Program-made: the position numbers and the translations under genes
Assembly: GCA_963556145.1 (NCBI GenBank)
Contig: OY744464.1
Location: 5,208,001 to 5,272,000 of the forward strand
DNA length: 64,000 nt
DNA from: Hygrocybe punicea
Taxonomy: Eukaryota > Basidiomycota > Agaricomycetes > Agaricales > Hygrophoraceae
Direction of reading: 5' to 3'
The notes under the pieces: generated by a model
Databases searched by the model: none
Seen by the model: only the letters and a program-made list of their open reading frames with translations
What the model was told of the DNA's origin: nothing
Shown: in pieces, positions 47,174 through 57,846 of the stretch
How positions within the stretch are numbered: the first letter of the stretch is position 1
Layout: every line of letters starts with the position of its first letter

Positions 47174-48495
47174 TAGTGTTGCTGAAGTTCAGTTCGGTCC
47201 GGTTCTGACCCTTTTTGGTGGAACCGTGAACTGAACTTCGGGTCCAGTTTGGCGCATGGCCAAACCTGGACCCAGATGGCGTCGAACCGTCTCTCCGCAT
47301 TCGGTCTGGGTTCAGACGCGGTCTGAAACCCAGACTGAGGTGGGCTCACCCTGTCCGTTCTCCTCGTGAATGGCAGGCATGTATCAATAGATACGGTGCT
47401 GCACTTCGCGAGGTAGATGGGTGCTGGGGAGCCTTCCGGTGTCCCTGAGGGATGTGGAGGAATGGGGGGTCTTGTCCCGTGGTCCCTGCCTGGCATTGCC
47501 GGCGCTGCTGCTGCCAACCGTTGTCCTCGTTGGGGTGTTGGTATGGTTGTGGTGGTGTTGCTGCCATGGCTGCTGCTGCTGCTGCTGCTGCTGTCGCTGT
47601 TGCCGCTGCTGCTGTTGCTGCTGCTGCTGGCATTGCTGTTGCTGCTGCTGCTGGCATTGCTGTTGCTGCTGCTGCTGCTGGCCGTTGCCGTTGCCGTTGC
47701 CTTGCTGCCACTGCTGCTGTTGTCGCTGTTGCCACTGCTGCTGTTGCTGCTGCTGCCACTGCTGCTGGCCGTCGCCATCATCATTTCCTTGCCACCGCTG
47801 GTGGTGGTGGTGTTGCGGCTGTCCCGTGTCCATTGGCATTGGATGGCTTGGTGCAGCAGCAGCAGCTGCTGCCAGCACTTCTCTTTGGGTGGTGGTATGG
47901 TCACGGTGGTGTTGCTGCCACGGCTGCTGCTGCTGGCGTTGCTGCTGCTGTTTCAGGCGCTTCTGCTGCTGCCAGTGCTGCTGATGGCCATTGCTGTCGT
48001 CGTCATTGCCGTTGCTGTTGCCATCGTTGTTGTTGACATTGCTGTTGCCGTTGTTGTTGTTGGCATTGGGATCCATGTTGTGCTGGGTGGTGTGCTCGTG
48101 ATGTGGTCACGGTCAAGTTTCCTGTAACAGATAATATTGGTAAAGTTAAAGAAAATATCGAAACTTACCTTGGTGAACACAACACAATGTTGGCAATGTT
48201 GTGTTCAACCCACGTTGATGTTGCCGCGACCGTGTACAATGGTCACATGATACCGTTTAACACAAAATGGTAAGTAAAGAAATACGAAACACAAATGAAA
48301 TAAATACCTTAAAAATATCCGTGTTCACGGTTTGGACGTGGTTTGGAGCCGTTCAGGAAATCCAGCGGGCCTCGAAACCCGGAACTGAACCCATGGTCCG
48401 GTTCAGCATTTGGCTGAACTTAGACTGAACCCCGGGTTCGGTTCGGGGTTTGAACCGGGTTCGGCTAGGTTCGGAACCGAACTACGGCAACACTA
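47174..48495 (-). mobile_element. hAT-type element 2, nested in element 3, carrying a CTG array
   Basis: 1322 bp. Ends TAGTGTTGCTGAAGTTCAG and CGAACTACGGCAACACTA (inverted), flanked by a perfect 8-bp duplication GACCGCGG (47166-47173, 48496-48503). Its right end matches the left end of element 1 in reverse, so it is the same family in the opposite direction. It contains a CTG-rich array (about 47560-48060). Confidence 0.9.
47560..48060 (-). repeat. CTG/CAG triplet array in hAT-type element 2
   Basis: About 500 bp of imperfect CTG, TTG and GCT triplets on +. On the minus strand it would read as Gln-rich and in another frame Ala- or Thr-rich. Long open frames here exist on both strands because of the triplet repeat and should not be taken as genes. 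Confidence 0.85.
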
Positions 48496-50418
48496 GACCG
48501 CGGGTCTTGGTATACCTGCAGGTACCGGCCCAAACAGAGCCACACAGCTTCACGGGAGATCTCAACACAAATACCACAATAACGACACCCAGCAATGCAT
48601 CCACACCCCCACAGGCTGCCCCACGCACACACTCATCTGCGACAACACAGACGACGCCGATAGCCACCACTTCCGTGGCAACACAACACCAACTGCCTGC
48701 CAAATGGCCCCATCCTCGCGCAAAACCATGTCCCAGCATGACGCTACACACCCACTGCAAGAAGCAACAGCAACCGCGTTGCACGACGCCCTGTCGTCAA
48801 ATAGTGCCCCAATGCGAACCCCCGTGCCCAAAACCCAACTGTAGATGCATCATGTGCCTGCGTCAACCCCAAACACACCATCCCCACTGCAAAATGCGTC
48901 TGAACGCATCTCAAGTCCCACCCCGGCCCCAAACCCCGTGCCCATGCAAGAAAACGCGTTCAAACGCATTCTAGACCGCGGTCCCACAACACCCGACCAT
49001 TTGACACCCACACAGGCCCCAAAGCCCGTGCCCGTGCAACAGAATGTGCCCAAATGCACCGCAGACCCCATTCCCCCCCCCAAGTACATGCCCACATGTG
49101 CCCACAATCATGACGCCGCAACTGCGAACGCCAAGGCTAAATGGCGTCGAAACGTGGGCTGACGCATACACGATGATGGAGGAGGATGAGAGGGAGGGGA
49201 GAATGGGAGATGGTGTGGGGAACGAGGAGACAGATACGATGGGCGAGGGTCTCTCACCCACGAGAACCCAACCCGTCGCGTGGTTCCCAGCCCCCCCACT
49301 CCTCACGTTTGCACAGCGCATGTCAATTGACGTGTGTGTCAGCGACGCAAGGTAGATGTGGGCTGGAACCCACCGGGTTTCCTGTGCAGGTCAATACCCG
49401 TACCCAACCCACCCTGCTACCCGCCATCTACCTGCTGAAAAAAGACCTGTGGGTAGACGGGTATGAGTTGGAGCAGGTCTGGGTACGGGTTGGCCTCAGG
49501 ACACCCGTGGGTATACCCGTGTCATTGCCTAGCGACCAGAGGAACTGGCTGATCTAGGTGACATGGATATGCCGGGAGTAGAGATCGAAGATGTGGCTGG
49601 TACGACGGTGAGTTCTCTTGTTGGTTAATTATTCTTTAATCACTGAGCTTTGTAACAGTTCACAGGGCCATTTCCTTTGCAGGCATGCACCAACTGCATC
49701 AAGGCTCAAGAGGCATGTCGAGGCATGACAGGATACGTGTGTGAGCGATGTCGGAGGCTGAAGAAGAGGTGTACGAACACGATGCATCGGACGGGTGGGG
49801 GACGACGTAAGATGGACACCGGTAAGGGAAAAGAGGTGGCAGGTGGTACAAGGAAACCACTCGTGTTTATTACTAAACTGATTCAGACAAGGCCCGCTTG
49901 GGCATCGACGAGTAAGTGGCGAGTCGAAGAAGTGGAGTCGGAATCAGATGAAGAGGAGGAGGAGATGGAAGAGGAGTGGCCAACAAAAAGGCATAGGGCG
50001 GATTCCGGAGCCAACCTGTTCGATGGGGTGATAGAAAGCTTCGGGAGCGTTTCCGTGTGACTCGCGGTGCTGATGGATGAGTTAGGGACCCTGGGTGCTG
50101 AGGTGAATAAGCACCTCATCCAGTTCAGTCAATGGTTCAACAGGCTTCGCATGGACCACGAGTGGGTATCAGCGATGTTGGTGGCGATGAGACACGATTT
50201 CAAGACCAGCCGCCTCTAAATGTAAAAATATGTCTGTGTAAAATAAAAATATATATCTTGTACATAACAAAAGACATTTTCAGCTTGTTCACCCAGCTAA
50301 GGAAAGCCGATGGCTCCCAAAGACATGGGACTATTCACATCATTTGTCGTATCATTAGAAAACTAAGAGGAACTAAATAAAATAGGGGTATAACATGGAC
50401 AGAATATAAAGGAAATGC

Positions 50419-51951
50419 TTAATCATCGTCGGGTGAGGAATCTATGGAGGGTGAGTACATTGGATCATCTAGATCACATGAGTCGGTATCATCGGCATTG
50501 GGGTATTGTAAGAAATCGTCCAACAGTATTGATATTTTCGAGTGGGCGTGGTAGGGTACGACTCGGAAAGCGGCAAATTGGGATCTAGAAACTGCACCGT
50601 CAAGTTTGGCTAGTATGTAGGATCCGCCATGAGTTTTCCTGACAACAATCATGGGCCCAAAGTATCACGGCTTTGCTTTTCAATTGAGAGACATTTCGAT
50701 ACGAGAATTTCGGATGAGGACGAGGTTGCCGGGTTTGAAGTCAAAGGTTTTGATCTTGTTCATGTATTTCTCTTCGAATTGTCAGGCAGACGCAAGCTGA
50801 GACTTGTTGAGTTTTTCTTTGACTGGATCAAGGTTGGCCTCTTGTTTATGAAGTTGGCAGGCACGGATGACTATGAGGTCGGTCGTTGACATTGTGTTTT
50901 GTATCGGAACCATGTAGGTAGCTTCCACAAAATTGAATGGAAAAAGCGGCTCTACTCCATGTGCAATGTAGTAGGATGGGTACCCAAGGCTTTTGTGTGT
51001 GGTGACCCGTTCGGCCCAAAATACGGAATGAGTTATGGTATGCCATTTCTTTTCATCTCTGTCACAACTTTTCATAATGGCCTCCTGGACATCTAGGTGA
51101 CGATGCTCGATGGGTCCGTTTGCTTGTGAGTTATACGGCGAAATGTGGATGTGCCGGATACCATAGCGGGATGCGAGGTAGTCAAGTGCTTCCACAAAGG
51201 GCTTCCTGTTGTTGGTAATGATTTCTTCAAGAGTGCCCCAATGGCATAAGATATCCTCGAAAAGGAACATGCCAATGGTCGAACCGGTCTCACGGTGTAG
51301 CATTTGAAACTCGGGATAAGTGGACAGGGAGCAACAGGTCTGGACAATGTATCGATAGCCGCCGGATCGGGGCATAAACATTGTGTCAACGTAAGCTTTG
51401 CGGAAAAGCGAGGCTGGTGTAGCAACGGTGGGCGGAATGTGGTGATAACGCATTTGCCGTACTTGGCACTGATGACAAGACTGGACGTACCATTTAATGT
51501 CGTGGTCGAGGTGCGGCCACCAGAAACGGTCGAGTAGCCGAGCATGGATGGAGAAGATGCCTTTATGGCCAAGGGAGTCGTGAGCGTCTTTGAGTAATTG
51601 AAGCCGATGGTCGGGCAGTATGACGAGTTTGTGTTTTCCGTGACGGTCTTTACACCACAGCTTGTTATCGGTGACGAAGAACTCAAGGGAGTATCTCAGG
51701 AACAGATGGTACTCGTCATCCGTGAGGTTCGCGGGTTGGGTTAGATCTTGTAACCAGGTCTTGATGAGGGCAAGACAAGTGTCGGCCACGCGGGCTTTGT
51801 TGGATTGTGGTATGTCAGAGACGGCTTTCTGATTTGTATAGATGAGAGCAGTCGGTAACTCTTGGAGCTGGTCAGCAGTGGTACGACAATGGCCACATAC
51901 GGTAATCAGATTAGACGGCATAGGGACGGGTCGGTAGTTAACGACTTCCAT
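50419..51951 (-). pseudogene. Integrase and pol C-terminus of the X element
   Basis: Contains the zinc-binding HHCC region (HDSLGHKGIFSIHARLLDRFWWPH, later SCHQCQVRQ) and the DDE core: AYVDTMFMP with the first Asp, then IITNNRKPFVEALDYL where the second catalytic Asp of the usual T-D-N-G is Asn, then SPYNSQANGPIEHRHLD with the Glu. The main frame ends at 50782 (SQLASA), but the same frame continues after TGA to QFEEKYMNKIKTFDF and, past two more TGA codons, to YFGPMIVVRKTHGGSYILA and the end at 50419. Chromodomain-like sequence was not seen. The enzyme is not expected to work. Confidence 0.85.
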
Positions 51952-52110
51952 AAAGAAACTGTAGGAGTGGTCGAGCCAATCGTCAGAGTCATCAATCTCC
52001 TCGGGGTCTTCTGCAGCGCAGGGGTGTCTGGAGAGTCTGTCGGGTGCACCGTGTGTGGAAGCGGGTACATGAACCAGTCTGAAATTGAACAGGAGGATGC
52101 TGGCTATCCA

Positions 52111-54090
52111 TCAGTTGATTGTCGCATTGGGTTGGATGTCAGGGTTGTTGAGCATTCCTTTTATATACTTGGCATTGACTTCAATGGTGAGATTGTGGAC
52201 ACCAATAATAAAGATCCAGTAGGTGCGGAGGGCCCTGAAGAGGCCGTAGAGCTCGAGTTTAGACTGGGAGTATTGGGCTTCACATTCGTTCCATGATATT
52301 GAACCAAAGTGATTCAGATAGCATTTTCCATCAGCACGGATTTGCATGAGAACAAAGCCGACTCCAAGGATGGAGGAATCAACAGTGAGAATAACTTCCC
52401 ATTCATGTGTGTAGTTGATAGTGCACAGTGCTGGCAATGTGATGACAGCATTTTTGAGGTAGTCGACAGCGGTCTCTTCTTCTTTGCCAAATTTGAAGGG
52501 TGTCCCTTTGCGGGTAAGACGGACGAGGGGTTGGGAGTGGAGCGAGAAGTCTTTGATAAAGATGTGCAAGACACCACAGATACCAAGGAAGGCATGAACT
52601 TCGGTGAGGTTTGTTGGTATTGGCCAATCATGAATCTTCTGCACTTTGGACTACTCAGCTACTCATCCTTCATATGTGCATCGATGGCCAACAATGATGA
52701 CTGAGGGTTGACACAACTCGAGTTTCTTGCCATTGAAGGTACCACTGACATAGCGGAAACACTGGATGACACAGTTGACACCTTGGAAATGTTCCCAAAT
52801 AAAGTGTCAGATTGCTGGGTTCTTGGGTATGGTCTCGTAGGTACCATCAGGTTGCTCGTAGTGGGTTGGAGGCCCTTTGACAGGAATATTGTCCATATAC
52901 GGAATGGAAAGGTGTGGGATTTTGTCACGGAGGATGTACGTGGAGTCACCATGTAAGATCTGCAGGGAATTTGTGTATCCCATAGCGATGCATGTAAGTT
53001 GAAGTGTGCTGAGTGGAGACTGAAATGTCATATAGTCCCAAGACGAGGGGTGGACGAGGTGTTGGTCGAAAGAGACAAAGAGGTCAAAGGAAGCGTAGCA
53101 AGAGTGGCCACCAAAGGCCTTGGCCAGGTGCTTGGTCATGGGTGGTATGGCGGGATCGCAGATAGTGATGGTGTTAAGTGGCTGTAGATTGTGGACGATA
53201 CGAAGGGACTTCCCATCCTTTTTCAAAACGCAAAACCAGTGGGAGTGGTATGATGAATTCGAGGGTTCATAGGTACCGCCGTTAATTTTGTCTTTTATGA
53301 TGCCGATGACTTCGTTAAGGATGCTGGGTGGGATTGGGATATTTCTATGGACCCATGGGTCATGCAGTACAGTGGGAATGTGGATCGGCAGGAAGTAGTC
53401 CGTGTTGAATTGCCCTTTCTTGGATTCATTCCAGGCAAAATCAGCTTCTTGCATTTTAATGATATGGTGGCCGAGTTTCTCTTCTTCAGGCCAAAGAAAT
53501 GCATCCAGGTTCATTTGTATCACGTTGTGTTGTTCCTGGGTGCTGGGTGTAAAGTCGGGCAGATGTGTTGGGAGCATGGGTAAATCGGCTAGTGGGTCAC
53601 CGGTGATCTCGCGTATGATCCAGTATTCATTGGGAAGAGTGGTAGAAATTGGGTGGATACGATCGGCAACCTTTTTATACTTTTTCTTGGTGACGACTCC
53701 TTTTAGGTCCCTGGTAGGGGGGGTGGTATATGAGATATAAGTAGCATGTTCAGTAGGGGTTTTGTTACAAATATTCGAAGGGGAAATAGATGACGTGGGA
53801 GTGGAGACGGAACAAGATGAAGGAAGGGTATTGGTAGTACGTATCTGATTTTGTACATCGGTCAACAGTGAAATGTACTGGGCAGCAGTCTGAGGCTGAG
53901 ACGAAGAGAAATCTAAATTGATAGAAAAACATAAGTCCTCTTCTAAGAGAAATGGCAAAAGGGAAGAATAGTTTGTGGTATAGGTGTGGTCGCTTTTGAG
54001 TGGTGGCTTCTCATCTCCCAGTGCGTCCTTCCTGAGAGGTATCTCCGGGTCCTCGACTTCTAAAAATCCGGCTTTCCGGTGTCGGACCAC
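52111..54090 (-). pseudogene. Reverse transcriptase and RNase H of the X element
   Basis: Fingers and palm motifs are visible: NGGTYEPSNSSYHSHWFCVLKK, LRIVHNLQPLN, then FDLFVSFDQ, FQSPLSTLQLTCIAMGYTNS and PYMDNIPVKGP, where the YxDD box reads YMDN. After TGA near 52805 the same frame goes on as HFIWEHFQGVN, reaches RCTYEG, meets TGA and TAG near 52655-52665, and continues as KVQKIHDWPIP to the RNase H domain (LTVDSSILGVGFVL, WNECEAQYSQSKLELYG). A further TGA interrupts it near 52110, after which the frame runs to the integrase part. Catalytic and reading-frame damage both show it is dead. Confidence 0.88.
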
Positions 54091-54095
54091 TCTCG

Positions 54096-55091
54096 TCAGT
54101 TCTTTTGGTTGTGCTCGATGGTGGGCAAGGTGACAACGGCGCCGGTGTTTGGATCCGTGATCGTGACTTGTTGCTCTCCATTTTTATAATCCTTCGTAAG
54201 GGCCTCGGAAAGTGTGAAGAACGGGCGGCTGATGAGGATCTTGTAGGGGGCGTCGTCGTCAACTTGGACTTGGAGGAAAAGATCGACGTTGCCAAAAGTG
54301 AATTTTAGGTTGGCGATCCGGCCGAGGGTGTCGTTGTCGCTTTTATTTGCCGACTGCATCCACGTCTTCATATTTTGGAGGCCGTAACCGAGTTTTTCCG
54401 AGATGTCGCGTCGCATGCCGATGATCATAGAGCCGTTGTCGAGGACACACTCGAATACGAACTTGCCGTTGATGAGCGGGTAGACCGCACGAAGAGGGAC
54501 TGAGTTGCGGCCGATGATGAGTGGGACATTTTCCTGACAGTGTTGGCAGGCACAGGTGAGGATTTCAGGCGCGTGGAAATGGAAAACCTCTACATTGTTG
54601 GTCTCGGCAGTGACCTTTTTTGATGTGGTGAGGTCCTTCATGTGACAGTGAGCATCGGACGACATGGCTAAGAGTTCTCGTTGCGAAATGCAAACCTGAG
54701 AATCGAGTGCACGGTCAATGACGGATTTAGCGATACTGGGGTCCTCAATGGGAGCCTGGTAGCGGTATTGAGGATGTGACGCGGGAAGGTTCTGGGGGGT
54801 GCGTGGCACAAAGGTGGTCAGCTCAGTCGGCCATGTATTCGCAGGGGGTACTATGGTGATTGGCTGCTCATTGATAGGTCTGGTCGTTTTCTTGGTGGGT
54901 TTCGTGGCGGGAATGGAGGTGGATGCAGCGGGCAGATTGGGATATGATTCTCTAGATTTTCCTTTCACTTTTGAGGGGATCTCTACACCGTCAAATCTAA
55001 CCTGTTTGCAAAGCCACTGCAGCCTCCAAGACCTTGATTTGTTCGTTGTCATCATTGATGTTGGACGTCGTCGACTGAAAAATGTTGGCAT
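54096..55091 (-). pseudogene. Aspartic protease region of the X element
   Basis: A retropepsin-like fold region: RAVYPLINGKFVFECVLDNGS, then MIIGMRRDISEKLGYGL and ILISRPFFTLSEAL. The active-site triplet, normally D-S/T-G, reads D-N-G. Its upstream half is a Thr/Pro-rich linker (IPATKPTKKTTRPIN). It lies between the gag zinc knuckle and the RT in the usual Ty3/Gypsy order. Confidence 0.8.
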
Positions 55092-56450
55092 ACTCTGTAG
55101 TGACCTCTGGTTGATAGGTCAGTACTTCAATGGCGGAGACAAAGTTGGTTTTGATGTGAGGTGGAGGGTCGCGTTGGAATGGTTCTGTGGGGTTACAGGC
55201 AGGGGGAGCGCGGTTGCTGGGGTTCTGCACATGCCACGCGTCGAAGCGATCCTTCATATTTTTGCCAATGATAGCCTTTGGAAGATACATTCCATTGGGA
55301 AACACGATGCGGCCATGCTCGTTCTTGTGGCATATTCCATCCCGAGTGTACTGCTTGCAGATGGGACAATCATGTATACAATGGAATGGGTCGTCGCAAA
55401 AGAGGCAGTTAAAATTGGTGAATCCCTGTCCCACGGTGGTTGGCTCAGTCCTATTTGCACAAGGCTTTGGAGGATTGTTACGTTTGGTGAGGGCTTGTGG
55501 GTGAGGGCTTGTGTGAGGACAGCAAGTTGTTGTGAAACAAGACGAAAGAGGTCAGATATGTTGGGTTCGACCGGTTCCACTTTAGGAATGACCGGGTCAT
55601 AGTGAGCGGGTGGTGGGTGGTGGGTGGCAGGTTCTATAGGAGTCGAATACCTGATGGCAGCAGGCGACGTTGACGATAGACAAGAGACGGTGGACGGTTC
55701 GGCCGCGGTTCTGGCCAACAGGAAGTGGGCACAGTTATGGAAGTCCTGGAAGTCGTAGGGGTCGCTATGGAAATGGTTCGGCTTCTGGTACTGCAGACGG
55801 GTCTTTATATATTTCTTGAGCTTGGCATGGAAGCCGTTCTCATAAGCGATGTTGCGTTCTCGAGGGGAGATTCGACCCTTGTCTAAGAGGAACCCTGAAA
55901 TCCGGATGAACTCGCGATAGTATTCACCAAGTTCAGTGCGAGTATGGATGCTGTAACTGGTTTGGGTGTGGGTAAGATGGTTGAGATCCGCCATCGTGTA
56001 CCGATGATCATCTTCCATGCCTGGGCATAGCACAAGTACGCTCCTTTTGAATGTCGCATAATAGGTGCCAGTTGCGCTAGGCAGACTTGCCCAAAGCTTG
56101 TAATCACTAAGGGACGCATAGCGCAAGCTATGTTTAATGTGGCCTGCATCGTCGAGGCCAGCATCGGCAGCAAGTAGCTCGACTTCTTTGAAGAAGCAGT
56201 TTAAGTTGAGCAGGTTCCCGTCAAAGGTCGGGGCCGTAGAATGACTGTGAGCAGGCATTTGTCGTGGGGTGACATGGGGAGCGGTAACGTGGGGAGCAGT
56301 TGAAGATCCGGAGGTTGAAGTCATTGTTGTAATGGGAATGGGCTGAGAAGTTGATGGAATGGTTGTCAGGTGTACAATGGGTGGGTCGGGTAACGTGGAC
56401 GATGATGGTGTGGGCAAGGACGAGGACAAAGTTTTCAATATCAAGAGCAA
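54997..56450 (-). pseudogene. Gag of the X element (main part with zinc knuckle)
   Basis: Capsid-like domain: APTFDGNLLNLNCFFKEVEL, YKLWASLPSA, then RTELGEYYREFIRISGFLLD. Another frame (54997-55434) has NFNCLFCDDPFHCIHDCPIC, a Cys/His cluster like a zinc knuckle. The N-terminal leader lies beyond the Y insertion at 62309-62672. The ATG at about 56316 (MTSTSGSSTAPHV) may serve as an internal start in the present state. Homologous to the gag fragment at 57224-57762. Confidence 0.82.
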
Positions 56451-57040
56451 TGTAGAGGCTCCAGATCATGTGGATCCATATCCCCTTCATATCTGACACT
56501 GTTCCTGTCCATTCCTATTCCTATATCATCGATTCCACTTGATTCTGCTCTTTCCTATCGATTCCACTCCAGATTCCGCCTCTGGAATTGTTCCTACTCA
56601 CGATGCAATGTCCCTAACGACCCGGAATCAGTACATATATAGTTGTATATCATATATCTTTGTTTCCCGTCTCCTAATACATAGCACCATTCCTCCTATC
56701 CTCCACTCCACTCACCCCTATCACTTACAGCCTTCGCTTGTAGCACATAGCTACCATAGCACAGGATCCCTCACAGTAGTATAAAAGTAGCACATTTACA
56801 CTACAATAGATATAGAAATACAGATACCCAGACACCTATATAGAAACCTCTTATCATCCCATCTCATTTATACTTGCCTTTGTCCTTTCCCCCACATTCT
56901 CCCTCTGATTCCGGAACCCCTGGATTCGGGTTGGATTGACTAGACCTCTCTAAAGAAACTGATTCGTCTGATCACTTTCTAGCTGATCACCCCTTTCCGT
57001 AGATTCCTATTCTGGGTCTACAACAGAACTCGCTGTCACA
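56451..57040 (+). repeat. 5' LTR of the Y element
   Basis: TGTAGAGG...TGTCACA. TATA-like GTATAAAAG near 56779. Its first eight bases equal those of the X LTR read on the minus strand. Confidence 0.88.
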
Positions 57041-57042
57041 AC

Positions 57043-57060
57043 TGGAGCCCACCGCAAGGA
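57043..57060 (+). other. Primer-binding site of the Y element
   Basis: TGGAGCCCACCGCAAGGA; it agrees in 15 of 18 bases with the X site at 62653-62670, so both families may use the same tRNA. Confidence 0.7.
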
Positions 57061-57223
57061 ACTAGTTTCTTTTGTCTTTTCATACCCTCTCCACCATTGG
57101 CTTTGACTTTCATGACATTTATCCTTTGTTCCTGACTATAATTGCTCAGCCCCGCTTACGACTTTGACCCCTTCCTCGCACCTCCCCAACCCAACCCGCT
57201 TCCCGATTTAGAAATTCATCGAT

Positions 57224-57762
57224 ATGATGCACGGATTGATGCCTCTCCAAGGTGATTGTTCAGCCCCAACATTTCATGGTGACGAACACGACCTTCCACA
57301 CTTCTTTGATGAAATTGACATGCTTGGCTCTGACTGTGGACTCACGGGTGCTATGAAGATTCGCTACACACTCTGGTACCTAAATAACAATGACTATGAA
57401 CTTTGGTCTACCCTTCCTGCTGCTTCAGCAAAGGACTTCATTGCTTTCCGACATGCCATTTTTGACTTCTATCCTGGTGCCACAGTATTCGGTATACAAT
57501 CTCGGATCTCAGTCAATTGATTAGATGACAATCGGCTTATGGTATAGAAAACAAGATGGACTTAGGACAATATTTCCAGGACTTCATATGCATTTCCAGA
57601 GTACTATACGACAACGGCTGTTTATTGGACAAGCAGCGGAATGTATATTTTGCCAATGGATTTGACTTGGACCTTCGTCAACATTGTAGCAGGGGCTATG
57701 GGTCCCTAGCTAGTTGCGGGGCTGGGGACAATCCTGCTATAGCTCTTCCTAAGATGGACTGA
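57224..57762 (+). pseudogene. Gag remnant of the Y element
   Basis: First frame 57224-57520 with APTFHGDEHDLPHFFDEID and YELWSTLPAASAKDFIAF, second frame 57556-57762 with DLGQYFQDFICISRVLYD. They match the X gag in the same order (TFDG..., LGEYYREFIRISGFLLD), with a stop and a short gap between. Confidence 0.8.
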
Positions 57763-57846
57763 GACTAAGTCTACTGACTAATCAGGAAGTCAACTAAGAG
57801 TCACGTGATCTACTGACTAAGGCTGCCCAGGACCTCCTACTACAAC

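Larger units (their letters stand above)
47060..49531. mobile_element. hAT-type element 3, inserted in the antisense gene
   Basis: Inverted ends TAGGCAATGACATGGGTAT and ATACCCGTGTCATTGCCTA, with flanks ACGACCAG (47052-47059) and GCGACCAG (49532-49539) as an 8-bp duplication with one mismatch. It carries nested element 2, so its own length is about 1.1 kb. Subterminal repeats of GGGTAC and CCCGTA type are abundant. No transposase was seen. Confidence 0.88.
46354..50219 (+). pseudogene. Antisense gene of the X element: coiled coil plus Zn2Cys6-spaced cluster
   Basis: It starts MSEIYNTFLTFIESIEPE, with QWISARRRW at the end of the first domain, and after an intron continues into a charged coiled coil of about 110 residues (QEEEEARRRADEEAAAWEEE and more). 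It is broken at 47059 by hAT-type element 3; joining the flanks with one duplication removed gives a continuous frame across DSRP and EELADLGDMD. After an intron with its acceptor next to 49680 comes ACTNCIKAQEACRG and YVCERCRRLKKRC (C-x2-C-x6-C-x7-C-x2-C-x6-C), an acidic stretch, and a helical end to 50219. At least four in-frame TGA codons (three in the coiled coil, one near 50058) look like CGA-to-TGA changes. It shares start, coil and cysteine spacing with the gene at 59154-61393. Confidence 0.65.

Noticed and set aside
47384..48127. Long open frames on both strands rich in Gln, Ala, Leu or Cys
   Set aside because: They are by-products of the CTG/CAG array in hAT-type element 2: all frames of such a repeat lack stops. 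No start context, splice structure or family motif supports a protein.
49680..50060. Host Zn2Cys6 transcription factor
   Set aside because: The cluster is part of a larger broken gene inside the X element, with a homologue in the Y element. A stand-alone host regulator is less likely.
56451..57040. Y LTR as 5' LTR of the minus-strand gag-pol that lies directly beside it
   Set aside because: The Y primer site and gag remnant point to the plus strand, and the GCAA duplication shows that Y1 to Y2 is a later insertion into the X gag leader.
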